DNA of 64,000 nt from Deltaproteobacteria bacterium (GCA_016218915.1 JACRCQ010000036.1:62001-126000); one strand, 5' to 3'. Positions 26,555 through 36,121 are shown, counted from the stretch's first letter. Made by a program: numbers and translations. The notes: a model not told the origin generated them from the sequence alone.

Positions 26555-28530
26555 CAAGGCACCTCCCCGGCGCAGTCGCTGCAAGTTCGCAGCCAGTCGA
26601 GCGCACGTTCATAGACCGTGTCCACCCCCTTCACCACATCGGACTGCTTGGGGAGCAGGTCTTCGTCCGGCAGCTCCCCTGTGCCGATCATCGAGCTTCC
26701 GTCAGCTCGGAACGTGTCGCCCGAGCCGAATCCCCAGAGCATGGGGCCGAAAGCCAGATAGTACGCAGTCGAGAACGCTCCCTGCGTCCTGCGTCCGAAC
26801 AGCCGGATGTTCTTGGGGCCCTTCATCCCAAAGGGGAAGAAGTCGCCCGCGCTCTCGCCGTTTGCGATCAGCACCGCTCCCTTGAGCCCCGGCTTGGGCG
26901 TCGCCGACCCCACGATGAACCCCTCCGTGTCCTTGAAGGCATCGAAGATCGCCTTGCCTTTTGCCTGATCGAACGCCGGATCATATCGATAAGCCTGTGG
27001 CGCGACGCTCACCGACAGCGCTGTCTTGAGGCGGAACGGCTCGGTCACCAGCGAGGCGTAGTTCCCGTATCCGCCTCCTCCCGGACGGTGATCGATCACC
27101 ACCCCCAGAGCCTCGGACTTCGCCATGTCCACCAGAGGCAGGAACGGGTTGGACGTCCCTTCCGGGTAGAACGAATCGAATGCCGCACCGAACAACGCCT
27201 CAGGGTCGAGCGTGGCTGCGAGCTTGCCGTGCAGAACGAAGCTCGGCAGCATGTGGGTCGCCGGGTCCGGATTGTCCGTCGCAAAGTGAAACCCGATTCT
27301 GTGATCGCAGTTGATGCTCCCCCCGGGAACCGCCTTGAGCGCAGATGCAGGAATCGTCTTGGGCGCTTCGCACACTCCACCCGGGCACGACACCACCGTG
27401 ACCGTGCTGGCGTAGGTGGGAATTGCGCTGGCAAGGGATTGCGCCGCATAGCTGTGCGAATCATCGTCGCAACCCAGGAAGCCCCCTGAATAGAGCCCGA
27501 CAAGGCTTCGCACGAACGCGACAGGATGCATGCCGTTGACAGACACGATGCGGTCCCCGGGCAGCAGTCCCGCGTCGGAGAGCGCGTGCGACACGAGGAT
27601 GTCAGGATAGGTCGGATCCTTGGGCGCAACTCCGTGGGTCAGGTCGCCATCTCCCTCCACGAAGCAGGCTGCTGTGGTGTGGTGAGGCGAATAGCCGATG
27701 TAGCCGAACGTGTGGCCATCGTGCAGCGCGTGCATGGCGCGCAAGAGCTGCTGCCAGTACGCCCACGCTTCCTTCTGCGCTGCCATCTTGCCGGTCTCGG
27801 CAAGCGCCTTGGGAAGGTACAGCTGCCGGGTCTTGAGCCCGCCGAAGAACAGGTCGAGCTGGTTGGTAAAGAGCGCTCCGACCTTGGCGCGCTCAGCATC
27901 CGTGGAAGGCAAGGGGGGAACCGCTGCCGCACCTTCGCGACAGATGCCCGCTGCGCACACGCGGGCCGCCCCGCACACGGCGTCGGTGGGCGGCGCACAG
28001 GCGATCGGCTCCTGGTACGTGCCCGCGTCCACGACCTCGACCGCGTCGATGTCCACAGGATCCACGGCGAGGTTCTGGATGTAGACGAAAGCCGAGTCGA
28101 TCGTGGATGCGTCCACGGAAAACCCGCTGGATCGAAGCTCGTACCATCCGTCGCTGGTGACGCGGCCCGATGGGAACAGGGGCACGATGACATCAGGGAG
28201 CTTGCTCGCGGCAGCGTAGCGCACCACGAGGTAGCCATTGGCAGGGCCACCTCGGGCGAACGCGGTGGCGGCCAGGGCATGCTGTCCGGACAGGGTCATG
28301 GCAGGCAGTGCGACCACCTTTCCGGCGGCGATGCGCGCTGCCTGCTTGCCCTGCAAGGGTTGGCTCGGCTGAGGATCGAGCCCGGTGGGGAGCGTGCCTT
28401 CGAAATCCAAGGTGAAGAGGGCATCCTTGGTGAAGCTCGCCTGGCCGAGGGCATCGAAGTCCACGGCCGAGGCCGGCGTGGGCAAGGCAACGAGTGTGGT
28501 GGAGAGGATGACGCAGGTTCGCAAGCGCAT
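26554..28530 (-). CDS. Secreted S41-type (C-terminal processing) peptidase
   Basis: A 658-residue exported protein. The signal peptide MRLRTCVILSTTLVALPTPASA has a normal signal-peptidase I site before VDF. Residues 20-170 are a beta-sandwich-like domain and a short Cys-containing linker (CAPPTDAVCGAARVCAAGIC). A PDZ-like segment follows (DRIVSVNGMHPVAFVRSLVG). The tail-specific protease core has the strand LGVVIDHRPGGGGYGNY, the nucleophile region VLIANGESAGDFFP (Ser in ESAG) and the family end GELPDEDLLPKQSDVVKGVDTVYERAL. The enzyme presumably degrades or processes secreted proteins. The frame extends far upstream over the divergent lipoprotein gene, so the start is set at the signal peptide; a second in-frame ATG lies seven codons upstream. 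Confidence 0.85.
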   Translation of the reverse strand: MRLRTCVILSTTLVALPTPASAVDFDALGQASFTKDALFTLDFEGTLPTGLDPQPSQPLQGKQAARIAAGKVVALPAMTLSGQHALAATAFARGGPANGYLVVRYAAASKLPDVIVPLFPSGRVTSDGWYELRSSGFSVDASTIDSAFVYIQNLAVDPVDIDAVEVVDAGTYQEPIACAPPTDAVCGAARVCAAGICREGAAAVPPLPSTDAERAKVGALFTNQLDLFFGGLKTRQLYLPKALAETGKMAAQKEAWAYWQQLLRAMHALHDGHTFGYIGYSPHHTTAACFVEGDGDLTHGVAPKDPTYPDILVSHALSDAGLLPGDRIVSVNGMHPVAFVRSLVGLYSGGFLGCDDDSHSYAAQSLASAIPTYASTVTVVSCPGGVCEAPKTIPASALKAVPGGSINCDHRIGFHFATDNPDPATHMLPSFVLHGKLAATLDPEALFGAAFDSFYPEGTSNPFLPLVDMAKSEALGVVIDHRPGGGGYGNYASLVTEPFRLKTALSVSVAPQAYRYDPAFDQAKGKAIFDAFKDTEGFIVGSATPKPGLKGAVLIANGESAGDFFPFGMKGPKNIRLFGRRTQGAFSTAYYLAFGPMLWGFGSGDTFRADGSSMIGTGELPDEDLLPKQSDVVKGVDTVYERALDWLRTCSDCAGEVP

Positions 28531-28663
28531 GGGGCCCGCGGCAAGCAGCATCTGTGCCACGCGTTTGTGCCTGCAAGAAAGCTGCAGCCATGGCGAGGAC
28601 GTGAGGAAGTTGACGGCACAAAATGATCCGCCCGGATCGCCGCCCGCATTCCACTGGAGAGGC

Positions 28664-29080
28664 ATGAGCCTGCGAACCATTTCGCGAATGCCCTTTGCCG
28701 GATGGCCGCTCCTCCTCGTGCTGGCCGCGTGCAGCTCCGAGGATCCCGGCTCCCCTGGACCAGCCGTGTTGCACGATGCAGCGGCCGAGCTCGAAGAAGA
28801 AGCCGCGATCGATTCGCCTGCGCCTGCTGTGGACAGCGCTCTGGAGGCAGGCAAATGCACGGAGGACAACTCCACCGAAGCCTGCTTCGTGTGCCTGAGC
28901 GCGAGCTGCTGCGCCGAGCTCAAGGCCTGCTACGCGAACAAGACGTGCATCGATCAGTTCGCCTACTACGTCGCGTGCAAGAGCTCGAACCTGGGCGGAG
29001 CCTGGAGCAGCGTGGTAGGTGACATGAAGGAGATCTCCGGCTGCGCCGCGGAGAAGTGCCCGGATTCCTGCAAGGACTGA
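28664..29080 (+). CDS. Small cysteine-rich lipoprotein
   Basis: A 138-residue lipoprotein. The hydrophobic signal FAGWPLLLVLAAC ends at Cys23, an acidic Pro/Glu/Ala linker follows, and a compact domain with nine cysteines ends the protein (KCTEDN, ACFVCLSASCCAELKACYANKTC, ACKSS, GCAAEKCPDSC). The even spacing of cysteines implies several disulfides. GGAGAGG lies just before the ATG. Similar small Cys-rich lipoproteins are common in Polyangia and have no assigned role. The gene is divergent from the S41-type peptidase and convergent with the DUF4091 protein. Confidence 0.8.
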   Translation: MSLRTISRMPFAGWPLLLVLAACSSEDPGSPGPAVLHDAAAELEEEAAIDSPAPAVDSALEAGKCTEDNSTEACFVCLSASCCAELKACYANKTCIDQFAYYVACKSSNLGGAWSSVVGDMKEISGCAAEKCPDSCKD

Positions 29081-29090
29081 TTGGACCTGA

Positions 29091-31229
29091 TCACGGCGTC
29101 GCTGCGTCGATGATCTGCGCCAGCTGCGATCGAGCAGCCTCCCACACGTCCGGATCCGTGGACCAGCTGATGTCCGTGTGCACGTACGTCGGATCAGCGA
29201 GCTCGTCGACCCCGACCTCCCAGACGACCTTGGGCACGATCGACTGCAGCAGAGTCTGCACGGCAGCAGGGTTGCTCTGGGCAGCCATGGTGAGATAGTC
29301 ATGGTCCTGCAGACCCCGGCGCCAGTACTTCAGACGCAGGCTCGCGATCGGCCCGTCGATTCCGAATGAATCCCCTGGGAACAGCTTGTCCGTCCCTGGA
29401 TAGAACAGGACTCCGTCGCCGTTCGAGTAGTTGTCCCCGGTCTCTCCCTGCACCGTGTCGACATTGTCGAAGGATCCGAACGTGTGGGCGGACTGGAACA
29501 GGTTCAGCTTGCCCGAGCCTCCCTGGAAGTCGTTGTAGTACGTCGATTCCCAGTAGAACCACCGGTTGATGTGCTTCTTGTACTGGATCCAGCCGATCAC
29601 GCGCAGAGCGACGCCATCGTCTTCGGTCATGAAGCACCCGGAAGCCGGGCGGCTTCCGTTGTAGAGGAAGAACCTTCGGGACGGGTCGTTCGAGTACTGC
29701 GACGCTGGCCCCTGCCATTCTGCCGGCACTCCGATGCCCGCGCCGGATGCAGCAATCTGAAGCGTCGGAGTGTGAGCCACCGCCTGGGGCAGAGGGATCG
29801 TCGCCATGGACATCAGGTTCTTGCCTGGACCCGGGTTGTTCTTCAGCCACTGCGACCAGGTCTCGATCTGCGGGTAGTCCTGGGACTCGTCGATGAGGTA
29901 CAGGAAGAACTCCGTGTCAGGCGCGTTGGCTGCAAACCAGCTCGCCCATCCATCGGAATGCTGACGCATGCTCTGCTCGGAATCTCCCCAGGACTGCCAG
30001 CTGCCGTAGGTGCCCACCGAGTACACGTTGTTGCCTACCCCCACGCCCGGGCCATCGTACCCTTGCGCTGCCGTGAAGAAGTCCCCCTTCAAGCGCGCAG
30101 CAAAGTACGCGTTGGGATGGTCGAACACGCCGTCGTCGTCCTGGATGTTGCTCGAGTCGCCAATCATGGATATGCGGTGACGGTGGGCCATCAGCGCATG
30201 ACGATCCTGAATGGCCTTGGCCCGACTCGTGTCGGCGCCTGTGGGCACGTAGGTCTGGCCGAGATACCGCTCGTTGATGTTCTCGCCCGACCACGCAAGC
30301 ATCGTCTTGGCCGTGGGAGCCTCGGGCAGGGTGAACTTGTGCACGGTCAGCTCGACCGGGACGCTCGCTGCGCTGGCGCCGTCCTGGGTGATCGAGACCT
30401 GTCCCTGGTAGAGCCCAGGAGCTGCATCGCGTGGAATGTAGATGTCAGCCCAGATGCTCTGGTTCTGTCCTGCGGAGATGTCGAAGGTGGAGATCATCTC
30501 GATCGGGACCGCGATGTCCGGGTAGAGCTTGTCGTGGTCAGGACGGTCTGCCCAGGTGGTGCCGGCGTTCGCCTCGCCATTGCCGGTCCAGGGACGGCGC
30601 AGGCGCTCCGGGACGTGGCGCTCGTCGTAGTAGTTCTCGTAGCCGAGGCGGCTCAGCCCCTTGATCTGCAGGTAGCGCACGTGGAACAGCTCGATGGGGC
30701 GTCCCACCCAGCTGAACACCTCATTTCCGCTCGCAGCCTTGGACTGGATGGTCGCCCCCCCTGGGCCTGTGAGCGTGTCGAAGGCCACATGGACCTTGGT
30801 CGCGGTCTGCTGCGCAGCCTCGAGCACGAGGTTGAAGTTCACCACCTCGTTGCGTGCTCCTTCGAGCTTGATCCGCGTTCCGTCGAATATGCTGTTGTGG
30901 AACTTGCGCCCGTTCGGCTTGCCGACGCGAAGCTCGTCTTGCGCGACCTTGTCGCCGCCTTCGTTCGCCCAGATCGCGGTGATGTTGCCTGCGGAGCCGG
31001 ATGCGCCTGCAGCGCCTGCGGCTCCTGCACTGCCTGCGGAGCCTGCTGCGCCGCCGCCGCCCCCTGCTCCAGCATGTCCTGCCGTGCCTGCAGCACCTGC
31101 GCTACCAGAGCTGCCAGCCCCGCCGTCCGCATTGGGAGCTGCGGGCGACGTCTCACTCGACGAGCAGCCCCACGCGAGCCCTACGAGGATGATCCCGGCA
31201 ATCACATTGCGAGACATGCGAGTCGACAT
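29091..31229 (-). CDS. DUF4091-type glycoside-hydrolase-like lipoprotein
   Basis: A 712-residue lipoprotein. The signal and lipobox (IILVGLAWGC) are followed by a long GSSGSAGAAG linker (residues 30-80). The mature part has an N-terminal beta-sandwich (about 95-300, ending VPVELTVHKFTLP), then a TIM-barrel-like region (MLAWSGENINERYL ... FFLYLIDESQDYPQI with a candidate acidic pair) and the DUF4091 C-terminal helical block (ASLRLKYWRRGLQDHDYLTMA). Proteins of this family are thought to act on polysaccharide, but the reaction is not established. An AGGAGGG ribosome site precedes the ATG at 31229; a second ATG is four codons further on. It is divergent from the lamin-tail lipoprotein gene. Confidence 0.85.
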   Translation of the reverse strand: MSTRMSRNVIAGIILVGLAWGCSSSETSPAAPNADGGAGSSGSAGAAGTAGHAGAGGGGGAAGSAGSAGAAGAAGASGSAGNITAIWANEGGDKVAQDELRVGKPNGRKFHNSIFDGTRIKLEGARNEVVNFNLVLEAAQQTATKVHVAFDTLTGPGGATIQSKAASGNEVFSWVGRPIELFHVRYLQIKGLSRLGYENYYDERHVPERLRRPWTGNGEANAGTTWADRPDHDKLYPDIAVPIEMISTFDISAGQNQSIWADIYIPRDAAPGLYQGQVSITQDGASAASVPVELTVHKFTLPEAPTAKTMLAWSGENINERYLGQTYVPTGADTSRAKAIQDRHALMAHRHRISMIGDSSNIQDDDGVFDHPNAYFAARLKGDFFTAAQGYDGPGVGVGNNVYSVGTYGSWQSWGDSEQSMRQHSDGWASWFAANAPDTEFFLYLIDESQDYPQIETWSQWLKNNPGPGKNLMSMATIPLPQAVAHTPTLQIAASGAGIGVPAEWQGPASQYSNDPSRRFFLYNGSRPASGCFMTEDDGVALRVIGWIQYKKHINRWFYWESTYYNDFQGGSGKLNLFQSAHTFGSFDNVDTVQGETGDNYSNGDGVLFYPGTDKLFPGDSFGIDGPIASLRLKYWRRGLQDHDYLTMAAQSNPAAVQTLLQSIVPKVVWEVGVDELADPTYVHTDISWSTDPDVWEAARSQLAQIIDAATP

Positions 31230-31331
31230 GCGGCGTCCCTCCTGGCCTCCGTATTCGTATCACGCCACGCGCCATCCTGGTACCAGCGGGGCGACTCTTG
31301 ACAGGTCCATCGCACGCGGTAGCGTCAGTGG

Positions 31332-32414
31332 ATGACTTCACTACGACCTGCAGCTTGGTTGGGCGTCGTCGCAGCTGCGGCGCTCTTGTGCGTGTACGCG
31401 GGATGCTCTTCGGATGCCAGTGGTCCGACGCCGACTCCGAACGTAGGGGGCAGCGGTGGGAGCGCTGGCGCTGGAGGTGCAGCGACCGGAGGTGCGGCGG
31501 GCACAGGTGGCGCGGCAGGGCAGGGCGGAGCAGCAGGAACGGGCGGAGCTGCGGGCACGGGCGGAGCCGCGGGCACGGGTGGAGTCGCGGGTGCGGCAGG
31601 TGCAGCCGGGCAAGGCGGCTCAGCAGGAGCCGGAGGCTCCGGTACGGCTGGCGACCACCTGTTGATCTCCGAGGTGTGCATCCTGGGCGATTCCGGGGAG
31701 TTCATCGAGCTGTGGAACCCGACCAGCCAGGAAGTCGATCTCAGCGACTACTACGTTGCGGACAACTCCGCGTACTACAAGCTCACCAGCGGTCCATGGA
31801 ATCCCACGCAGACAGCGGGGACCGACTTCCTCGTGCGCTTCCCTGCGGGCACCAAGCTCGCTGCGGGCGGCGTGCTCGTGATCGGCGCAAACCCGGCGGG
31901 CTTCGAGACGGAGTACGGGAAGTGCCCCACGTTGTATCTGAACACGGCTGCGGCTCCGGTCACCTGCGGTGGCAATCCGGTGCCTGCCATGCTGATCCCG
32001 CCCAACGGAAGCCTCGGCGACAAGTTCGGCTCGTTGCTGAGCAACAACCGCGAGATGATCATCCTGTTCTCGTGGGACGGCTCGGCCAGCACGGTCAAGG
32101 ACGTGGACTACGTGACCTGGGGCGATCAATTCGACGACGACACACGCATGGACAAGACCGGTGTGGCGGGCTACCAGGGCGACACTGCGCGTGCGTCGCA
32201 GAAGGGCGCCCCCACGGGGTTCGTGCCAGACGCAGGGGTACCGGACGGCGGAGGCGCCAATCTGTCGATTGAGCGGTGCACCATCGAATCAAGCGAGAAG
32301 CTCAGCGGCGGAAACGGCTTGACCGGCCACGACGAGACCTCGGAGGACTTCTCCGCGTCGTTCAAGGCGTCGCAGAGTCCGACCCCGGGCGTCAAGGCGA
32401 CCTGCCTTCCGTAG
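31332..32414 (+). CDS. Lamin-tail-domain lipoprotein with long Gly/Ala repeat linker
   Basis: A 360-residue lipoprotein. The signal ends at VYAGC, followed by a long GGAAGTGG-type linker (residues 38-105, encoded by a slippage-prone repeat). A lamin tail domain follows, recognised by LLISEVCILGDSGEFIELWNPTSQEVDLSDYYV. Bacterial LTD modules are immunoglobulin-like folds found in secreted nucleases, proteases and cell-surface proteins; here the domain stands alone. The last 60 residues are acidic and unassigned. The start ATG has no strong ribosome site. The gene is divergent from the DUF4091 lipoprotein and belongs to the same secretome cluster. Confidence 0.85.
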   Translation: MTSLRPAAWLGVVAAAALLCVYAGCSSDASGPTPTPNVGGSGGSAGAGGAATGGAAGTGGAAGQGGAAGTGGAAGTGGAAGTGGVAGAAGAAGQGGSAGAGGSGTAGDHLLISEVCILGDSGEFIELWNPTSQEVDLSDYYVADNSAYYKLTSGPWNPTQTAGTDFLVRFPAGTKLAAGGVLVIGANPAGFETEYGKCPTLYLNTAAAPVTCGGNPVPAMLIPPNGSLGDKFGSLLSNNREMIILFSWDGSASTVKDVDYVTWGDQFDDDTRMDKTGVAGYQGDTARASQKGAPTGFVPDAGVPDGGGANLSIERCTIESSEKLSGGNGLTGHDETSEDFSASFKASQSPTPGVKATCLP

Positions 32415-32676
32415 GTCGCGTCGAAGGCTTGGCTTCAGGCTTCTCCCGATCGCCGGACGTGATCGCATCAATCGCCTTTCCGTGAGACTGCTGCACGTCG
32501 CCTCACGCTCCCAAGTCGCGGAACTTGGCTCGACATTTCGCCCCGGGCGGCGCACAGTGAGAAGTCTCGCTCTCCCCACGCGAAGCTGCCGTCAAGGCGA
32601 AGATGTCACCCACACGAAGTAGCGACTGCTCACCTGGACGTACGGCGATCGCTGGCGCGCGCCGGAGGTCCGGAGC

Positions 32677-33369
32677 GTGAGTCGAGCGGCGCAAGATCTC
32701 GAACGACGGATCGCAGACCTCGAGCGAGAGAACCAGGACCTGCGTCGCGATCGGGCCGAGCTCGACACGCGTGTGCAGGAGCTGACGACCATCGTGGGGA
32801 ACACGCCAGCAGCGATCTACCTGAAGGATCCGGACTTCCGGTACGTGCTTGTCAACCGGCGCTACGAGCAGCTTGCACACGTCGAGCTCGAACAGATCCG
32901 CGGCAAGACCGACTACGAGCTGTTTCCCAAGGCGGTGGCAGACCTGTTTCGTTCGCAGGACGAAGAAGTGATCCGGCAAGGGAAGCCTCGTGAGTTCGAG
33001 GAGACCATCCCGCTGCCGGACGGGGAGTTCAGCTTCATCACGGTCAAGTTTCCGGTGCTGGGCCGCGAGGGGCAGGTGCGGGCAGTCGGAGGATTCTGCA
33101 CGGACATCACGTCCCGCAAGGTGGGCGAGCTGGAGCGCGAAGGGTTGATCGAGCAGCTGCAGAATGCGCTCAAGGAAGTGGCAACCCTGCAGAAGATCAT
33201 TCCCATCTGCTCGTACTGCAAACAGATCCGCGACGACCAGGGGTATTGGAACCAGATCGAGGAGTATCTCCGCGACCACTCCGAGATGGAGTTCACCCAC
33301 GGCATCTGTCCTGCGTGCGCAGCCAAGGAGTTCGGCATGGACTTCTCGCAGGGCAAGGGCAATCGCTGA
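32677..33369 (+). CDS. PAS-domain protein with C-terminal zinc-ribbon-like motif
   Basis: A 230-residue cytoplasmic signalling protein: an N-terminal coiled coil (residues 1-38), one PAS domain (about 39-150, IVGNTPAAIYLKDPDF ... GGFCTDITSRK) and a second coiled segment. The last 65 residues carry IPICSYCKQIRDDQGYWNQIE and HGICPACAAKEF, two C-x2-C pairs. That tail is a recurrent module at the end of PAS and response-regulator proteins and probably binds zinc. There is no output domain, so the protein may relay a redox or ligand signal to a partner. The start is GTG with GGAGG nine bases upstream. Confidence 0.85.
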   Translation: MSRAAQDLERRIADLERENQDLRRDRAELDTRVQELTTIVGNTPAAIYLKDPDFRYVLVNRRYEQLAHVELEQIRGKTDYELFPKAVADLFRSQDEEVIRQGKPREFEETIPLPDGEFSFITVKFPVLGREGQVRAVGGFCTDITSRKVGELEREGLIEQLQNALKEVATLQKIIPICSYCKQIRDDQGYWNQIEEYLRDHSEMEFTHGICPACAAKEFGMDFSQGKGNR

Positions 33370-33424
33370 GCCCTCGGCGGAAGCCGGTGTAAGACGCGCG
33401 GGCGTCGATCGTTCCTGGTGTACG

Positions 33425-33736
33425 ATGTCCACCATGCCGCGCCTGAAGAACGCACCCGCTCGCCCCCGAGAATTGCGATCCGCTCCCAGCTATCCTCGCT
33501 GCATCATGGCCGGTGCAGCGATCGTTGCCGTGCTCGAGGCCATGGCGTGCGGCGGAGCACCGTCGCCCCACTGGATGGCTCCGCCGCCTCGGACAGAGTC
33601 GCAGGAACCCCCGACAGCTCCGGCCTCCTCGATTGCCACCTCGCCCGCTGCGTCTTCTTCTGCGACGCCGCCCGTGATGCCGGCTGGCACGCCCCCGCAG
33701 CCCTTTGATCCGGGCGCTGCCAAGCCGCACCCCTGA
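33425..33736 (+). CDS. Putative small proline-rich lipoprotein
   Basis: A 103-residue open frame. A basic N-terminus (MSTMPRLKNAPARPREL) leads to a hydrophobic segment ending in a lipobox-like sequence (VLEAMAC, Cys44 or so), then a Pro/Ala/Ser-rich tail. It sits 55 bases after the PAS gene. The signal is unusually far from the N-terminus, so the real start could be the ATG of IMAGAAIVAVLEAMAC (near 33506). No domain is seen; the composition of the tail is typical of periplasmic spacers. Coding is likely but not certain. Confidence 0.5.
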   Translation: MSTMPRLKNAPARPRELRSAPSYPRCIMAGAAIVAVLEAMACGGAPSPHWMAPPPRTESQEPPTAPASSIATSPAASSSATPPVMPAGTPPQPFDPGAAKPHP

Positions 33737-33745
33737 CCCCGTCGA

Positions 33746-34540
33746 CTAGCCGATCAGCGCCTTCCACTGCTCGGTCTGCAGGAAGCTGCCTTCGACGTTC
33801 GCTTCCAGCTCGAGGTATCTCTTCCACGGTACGGCGACAGTCATGAGGTTGTCCCCGAGCTGGCGCTTGACCCACTTTCGCGCGCTGATGTCGGACAAGC
33901 CGAGCACCGCTCGTGGGCGAGGCGATTGCGCCTCCCGGTAGGGGTAGATGCCAATCTGCTGGCATGCGGCCGCAAAGGGCACAATCATGTTCTCGTTGTC
34001 GCCTCGATCGTAGTTCGACAGCACGATCAACGCGGACAGCTGATCCGGCTGCACCAGGAACACCACGACCTGCGGGGTCTCCTCGGCTGCTACCTGCGTG
34101 AGGGGCTTGAATATGACGTAGCGCTTCGGGATCTGCATCATGGGAAGTCCCCGCACGAACTTCTCGACCAGCTCCGGCGTCTTGACGTATCGCTCGCCGT
34201 CGCGGTGCAGCGCTGCGCGCTTCGCATGGACCGAGTCCTGGTCCCCAGGCTCTGCCGGCTCGTCGAACCCGTCGGACAGGAATCCGTAGAAGCAGCCGAT
34301 CCCGCCCGGCCACTTCTCGTAGGCATTGCCAAAGCCCAGGCCCGTGGCGCCGCCGAGGCATCCGTACGTCGAAGCGTCGACCGCAGCCGTTCTCCCCTTG
34401 GCCGCTGCGGACAAGTGCCAGATCACGCAGCCCCAGCGACCTTCCTGGAACTGCACGCACCCATCGGGGCGCTCGTCCGACCACAGCAGGGCCACAGGAG
34501 GGTACTGGGTTCGAAGCTCGCGAGCGATGCTGCTTTCCAT
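33746..34540 (-). CDS. DUF169 family protein
   Basis: A 264-residue protein of the DUF169 family (COG2043). The family signature is seen as PPVALLWSDE, then FQEGRWGCVIWHLSAAAKG and STYGCLGGATGLGFG with conserved cysteines, and later ENMIVPFAAACQQIGIYPYRE and LGLSDISARKWVKR. The biochemical role is unknown; several relatives sit beside redox or methyl-transfer genes. The start is placed at ATG 34540 because GGAGAG precedes it. It is 12 bases downstream of the methyltransferase stop, on the same strand, so the two form an operon. Confidence 0.85.
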   Translation of the reverse strand: MESSIARELRTQYPPVALLWSDERPDGCVQFQEGRWGCVIWHLSAAAKGRTAAVDASTYGCLGGATGLGFGNAYEKWPGGIGCFYGFLSDGFDEPAEPGDQDSVHAKRAALHRDGERYVKTPELVEKFVRGLPMMQIPKRYVIFKPLTQVAAEETPQVVVFLVQPDQLSALIVLSNYDRGDNENMIVPFAAACQQIGIYPYREAQSPRPRAVLGLSDISARKWVKRQLGDNLMTVAVPWKRYLELEANVEGSFLQTEQWKALIG

Positions 34541-34552
34541 GGGGCTCTCCAA

Positions 34553-36121
34553 TCACTCCGGGGTCTGCTCGAGGAGTCCCAGCTGGATCAGCTTGGGCAG
34601 ACGCTTTTCGGCGAACAGGCCGACCTCGTAGGCAAGCATCTTGACCTGCGCCTCGGTCTCCTCGACCGCACGCCCTTCGGCGTGCAGCTTCATGGGGTGC
34701 GCGTCGACCAGGGCACGAAGCCACTGCTCGCGATGGGAAGGTTGGACGCCGAGCGCACGAATGCACACCACCTGCACGGCAGACAACACCACGCCGGTTC
34801 CGGTCGCCGGGCATGCCAGCACCACCAGCGCGCCGTGCGTCAGCGGCTGCTCCAGCACCGTCCGGTTGTGCTCGGTCGTCGCGCGAAACGAGCCTTGCGT
34901 GAGCGGCTTCGAACGCGCGACGGGCTGCTGCATCGGCACGACCTGCTCGCCGAGCGCAAGGTGCAACACCGCATCGCGGATCTGCTTGTGGCCGTACGAC
35001 GCGAGCGCCGGGCTCTTCGCCAGCTCTGCGACCGACTGCGCCTGCTCGGCCAGCGCCGGGATCAGCATCTCGAAGATGGGCCCGACATAGTCCAGCGAGT
35101 AGTTCGGAAGCTGGACTCTCCTCTTGACCTGATCGGCGTCCATCAGCGTTCCGAACTGCGTCGCGTCCAGAAACGATCGGGTCGTGTCGTCGGAGCGGGT
35201 GCGCCCCCCCTTCATGTAGACATCCCGACGGAAGAACTCGTTGATGGCGTAGTCTTTCAGCCGCTCGAAGGCGACGCGATCGGTCACACCGTTGAACAGC
35301 GGAAGGAGGGAAGCGGGGATGACCAGGTCGCGATAGTTGCAGAACAGCGGCATCTGCCCGACGAAGTAGATGCCGCTGGCAGCCATCTCCCGTGCGAGGT
35401 CCTCGAAGTACATCGGGTGCCAATCGGCATGGAAGTACTCGTGCACGACGTATGGCAGGCCGTTCTCGATCGAGGTCGCCACCATCTTCTTTGCCGCCGG
35501 GTTGTTGGCAAAGTACTGCGCGCCAGCGTCGCTCAGGAGCTTGGCCACCGACAGCCCCCGGTGCGCCCGATCGAGGCTTCCTCCCTCGGTGCCAGCCGAA
35601 TCCAGCATGAGACGTCGAAACGGCTCGACCGCGCTCCACCCTGGCATCGTGTTGTAGCTCGCAAAGACGATGCCGCCGTCCTTCAACCTCGCGCCCGCAA
35701 GCTCGATGGCTGCCTTGCGCTTGTGCGGGCTGATCCAGCTCAGCAGCCCCCACATCGTCACATAGTCCAGACCCTGCAGATCGCCCTGCGGCAGATCCTC
35801 GAAGTCGCCGTGCAGAAAGCGCACGTTGTCGACGTGCACCCGGTCCGCCAGCTCGCGGGCGAACGCGATGTGGGAAGCGTTGAGATCGATCCCCACGAAC
35901 CTGCCTTGCGGATAGGCGGCTGCGAGCGTGATCAGGGTGTCGCCGTTGCCGCAGCCGAGCTCCAGGTAGTCGAAGTCGTGCGCTGGAGGCGGAGCAAAAC
36001 CGTTGAGCGCTGCGGCGCATCGCAAGGAAGCCGGGCTGAGATCATTGGAGAACGTCCGCAGATACGGGACGTCGGTCACATAGTCATGACCTGCTGCAAG
36101 CGTGTTCGCGTCGTCGGACAT
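34553..36121 (-). CDS. Class I SAM methyltransferase with methyltransferase regulatory domain
   Basis: A 522-residue protein. The N-terminal 230 residues are a class I SAM-dependent methyltransferase: motif I is LELGCGNGDTLITLA, the acidic residue after strand 2 is in FVGIDLNASHI, and DFEDLPQGDLQGLDYVTMWGLLSWI is motif IV. The middle section (about 250-420) matches the regulatory domain found next to this catalytic core in PKMT-like protein-lysine methyltransferases (contains YFEDLAREMAASGIYFVGQ). The C-terminal 100 residues are helical. The target is not known, but protein lysine methylation of surface proteins is the best precedent. Start is uncertain between GTG 36139 and ATG 36121. It is the first gene of the operon with DUF169. 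Confidence 0.88.
   Translation of the reverse strand: MSDDANTLAAGHDYVTDVPYLRTFSNDLSPASLRCAAALNGFAPPPAHDFDYLELGCGNGDTLITLAAAYPQGRFVGIDLNASHIAFARELADRVHVDNVRFLHGDFEDLPQGDLQGLDYVTMWGLLSWISPHKRKAAIELAGARLKDGGIVFASYNTMPGWSAVEPFRRLMLDSAGTEGGSLDRAHRGLSVAKLLSDAGAQYFANNPAAKKMVATSIENGLPYVVHEYFHADWHPMYFEDLAREMAASGIYFVGQMPLFCNYRDLVIPASLLPLFNGVTDRVAFERLKDYAINEFFRRDVYMKGGRTRSDDTTRSFLDATQFGTLMDADQVKRRVQLPNYSLDYVGPIFEMLIPALAEQAQSVAELAKSPALASYGHKQIRDAVLHLALGEQVVPMQQPVARSKPLTQGSFRATTEHNRTVLEQPLTHGALVVLACPATGTGVVLSAVQVVCIRALGVQPSHREQWLRALVDAHPMKLHAEGRAVEETEAQVKMLAYEVGLFAEKRLPKLIQLGLLEQTPE

Noticed and set aside
32415..32676. Gene between the lamin-tail lipoprotein and the PAS protein
   Set aside because: Only short frames without a ribosome site; no hairpin or repeat seen.
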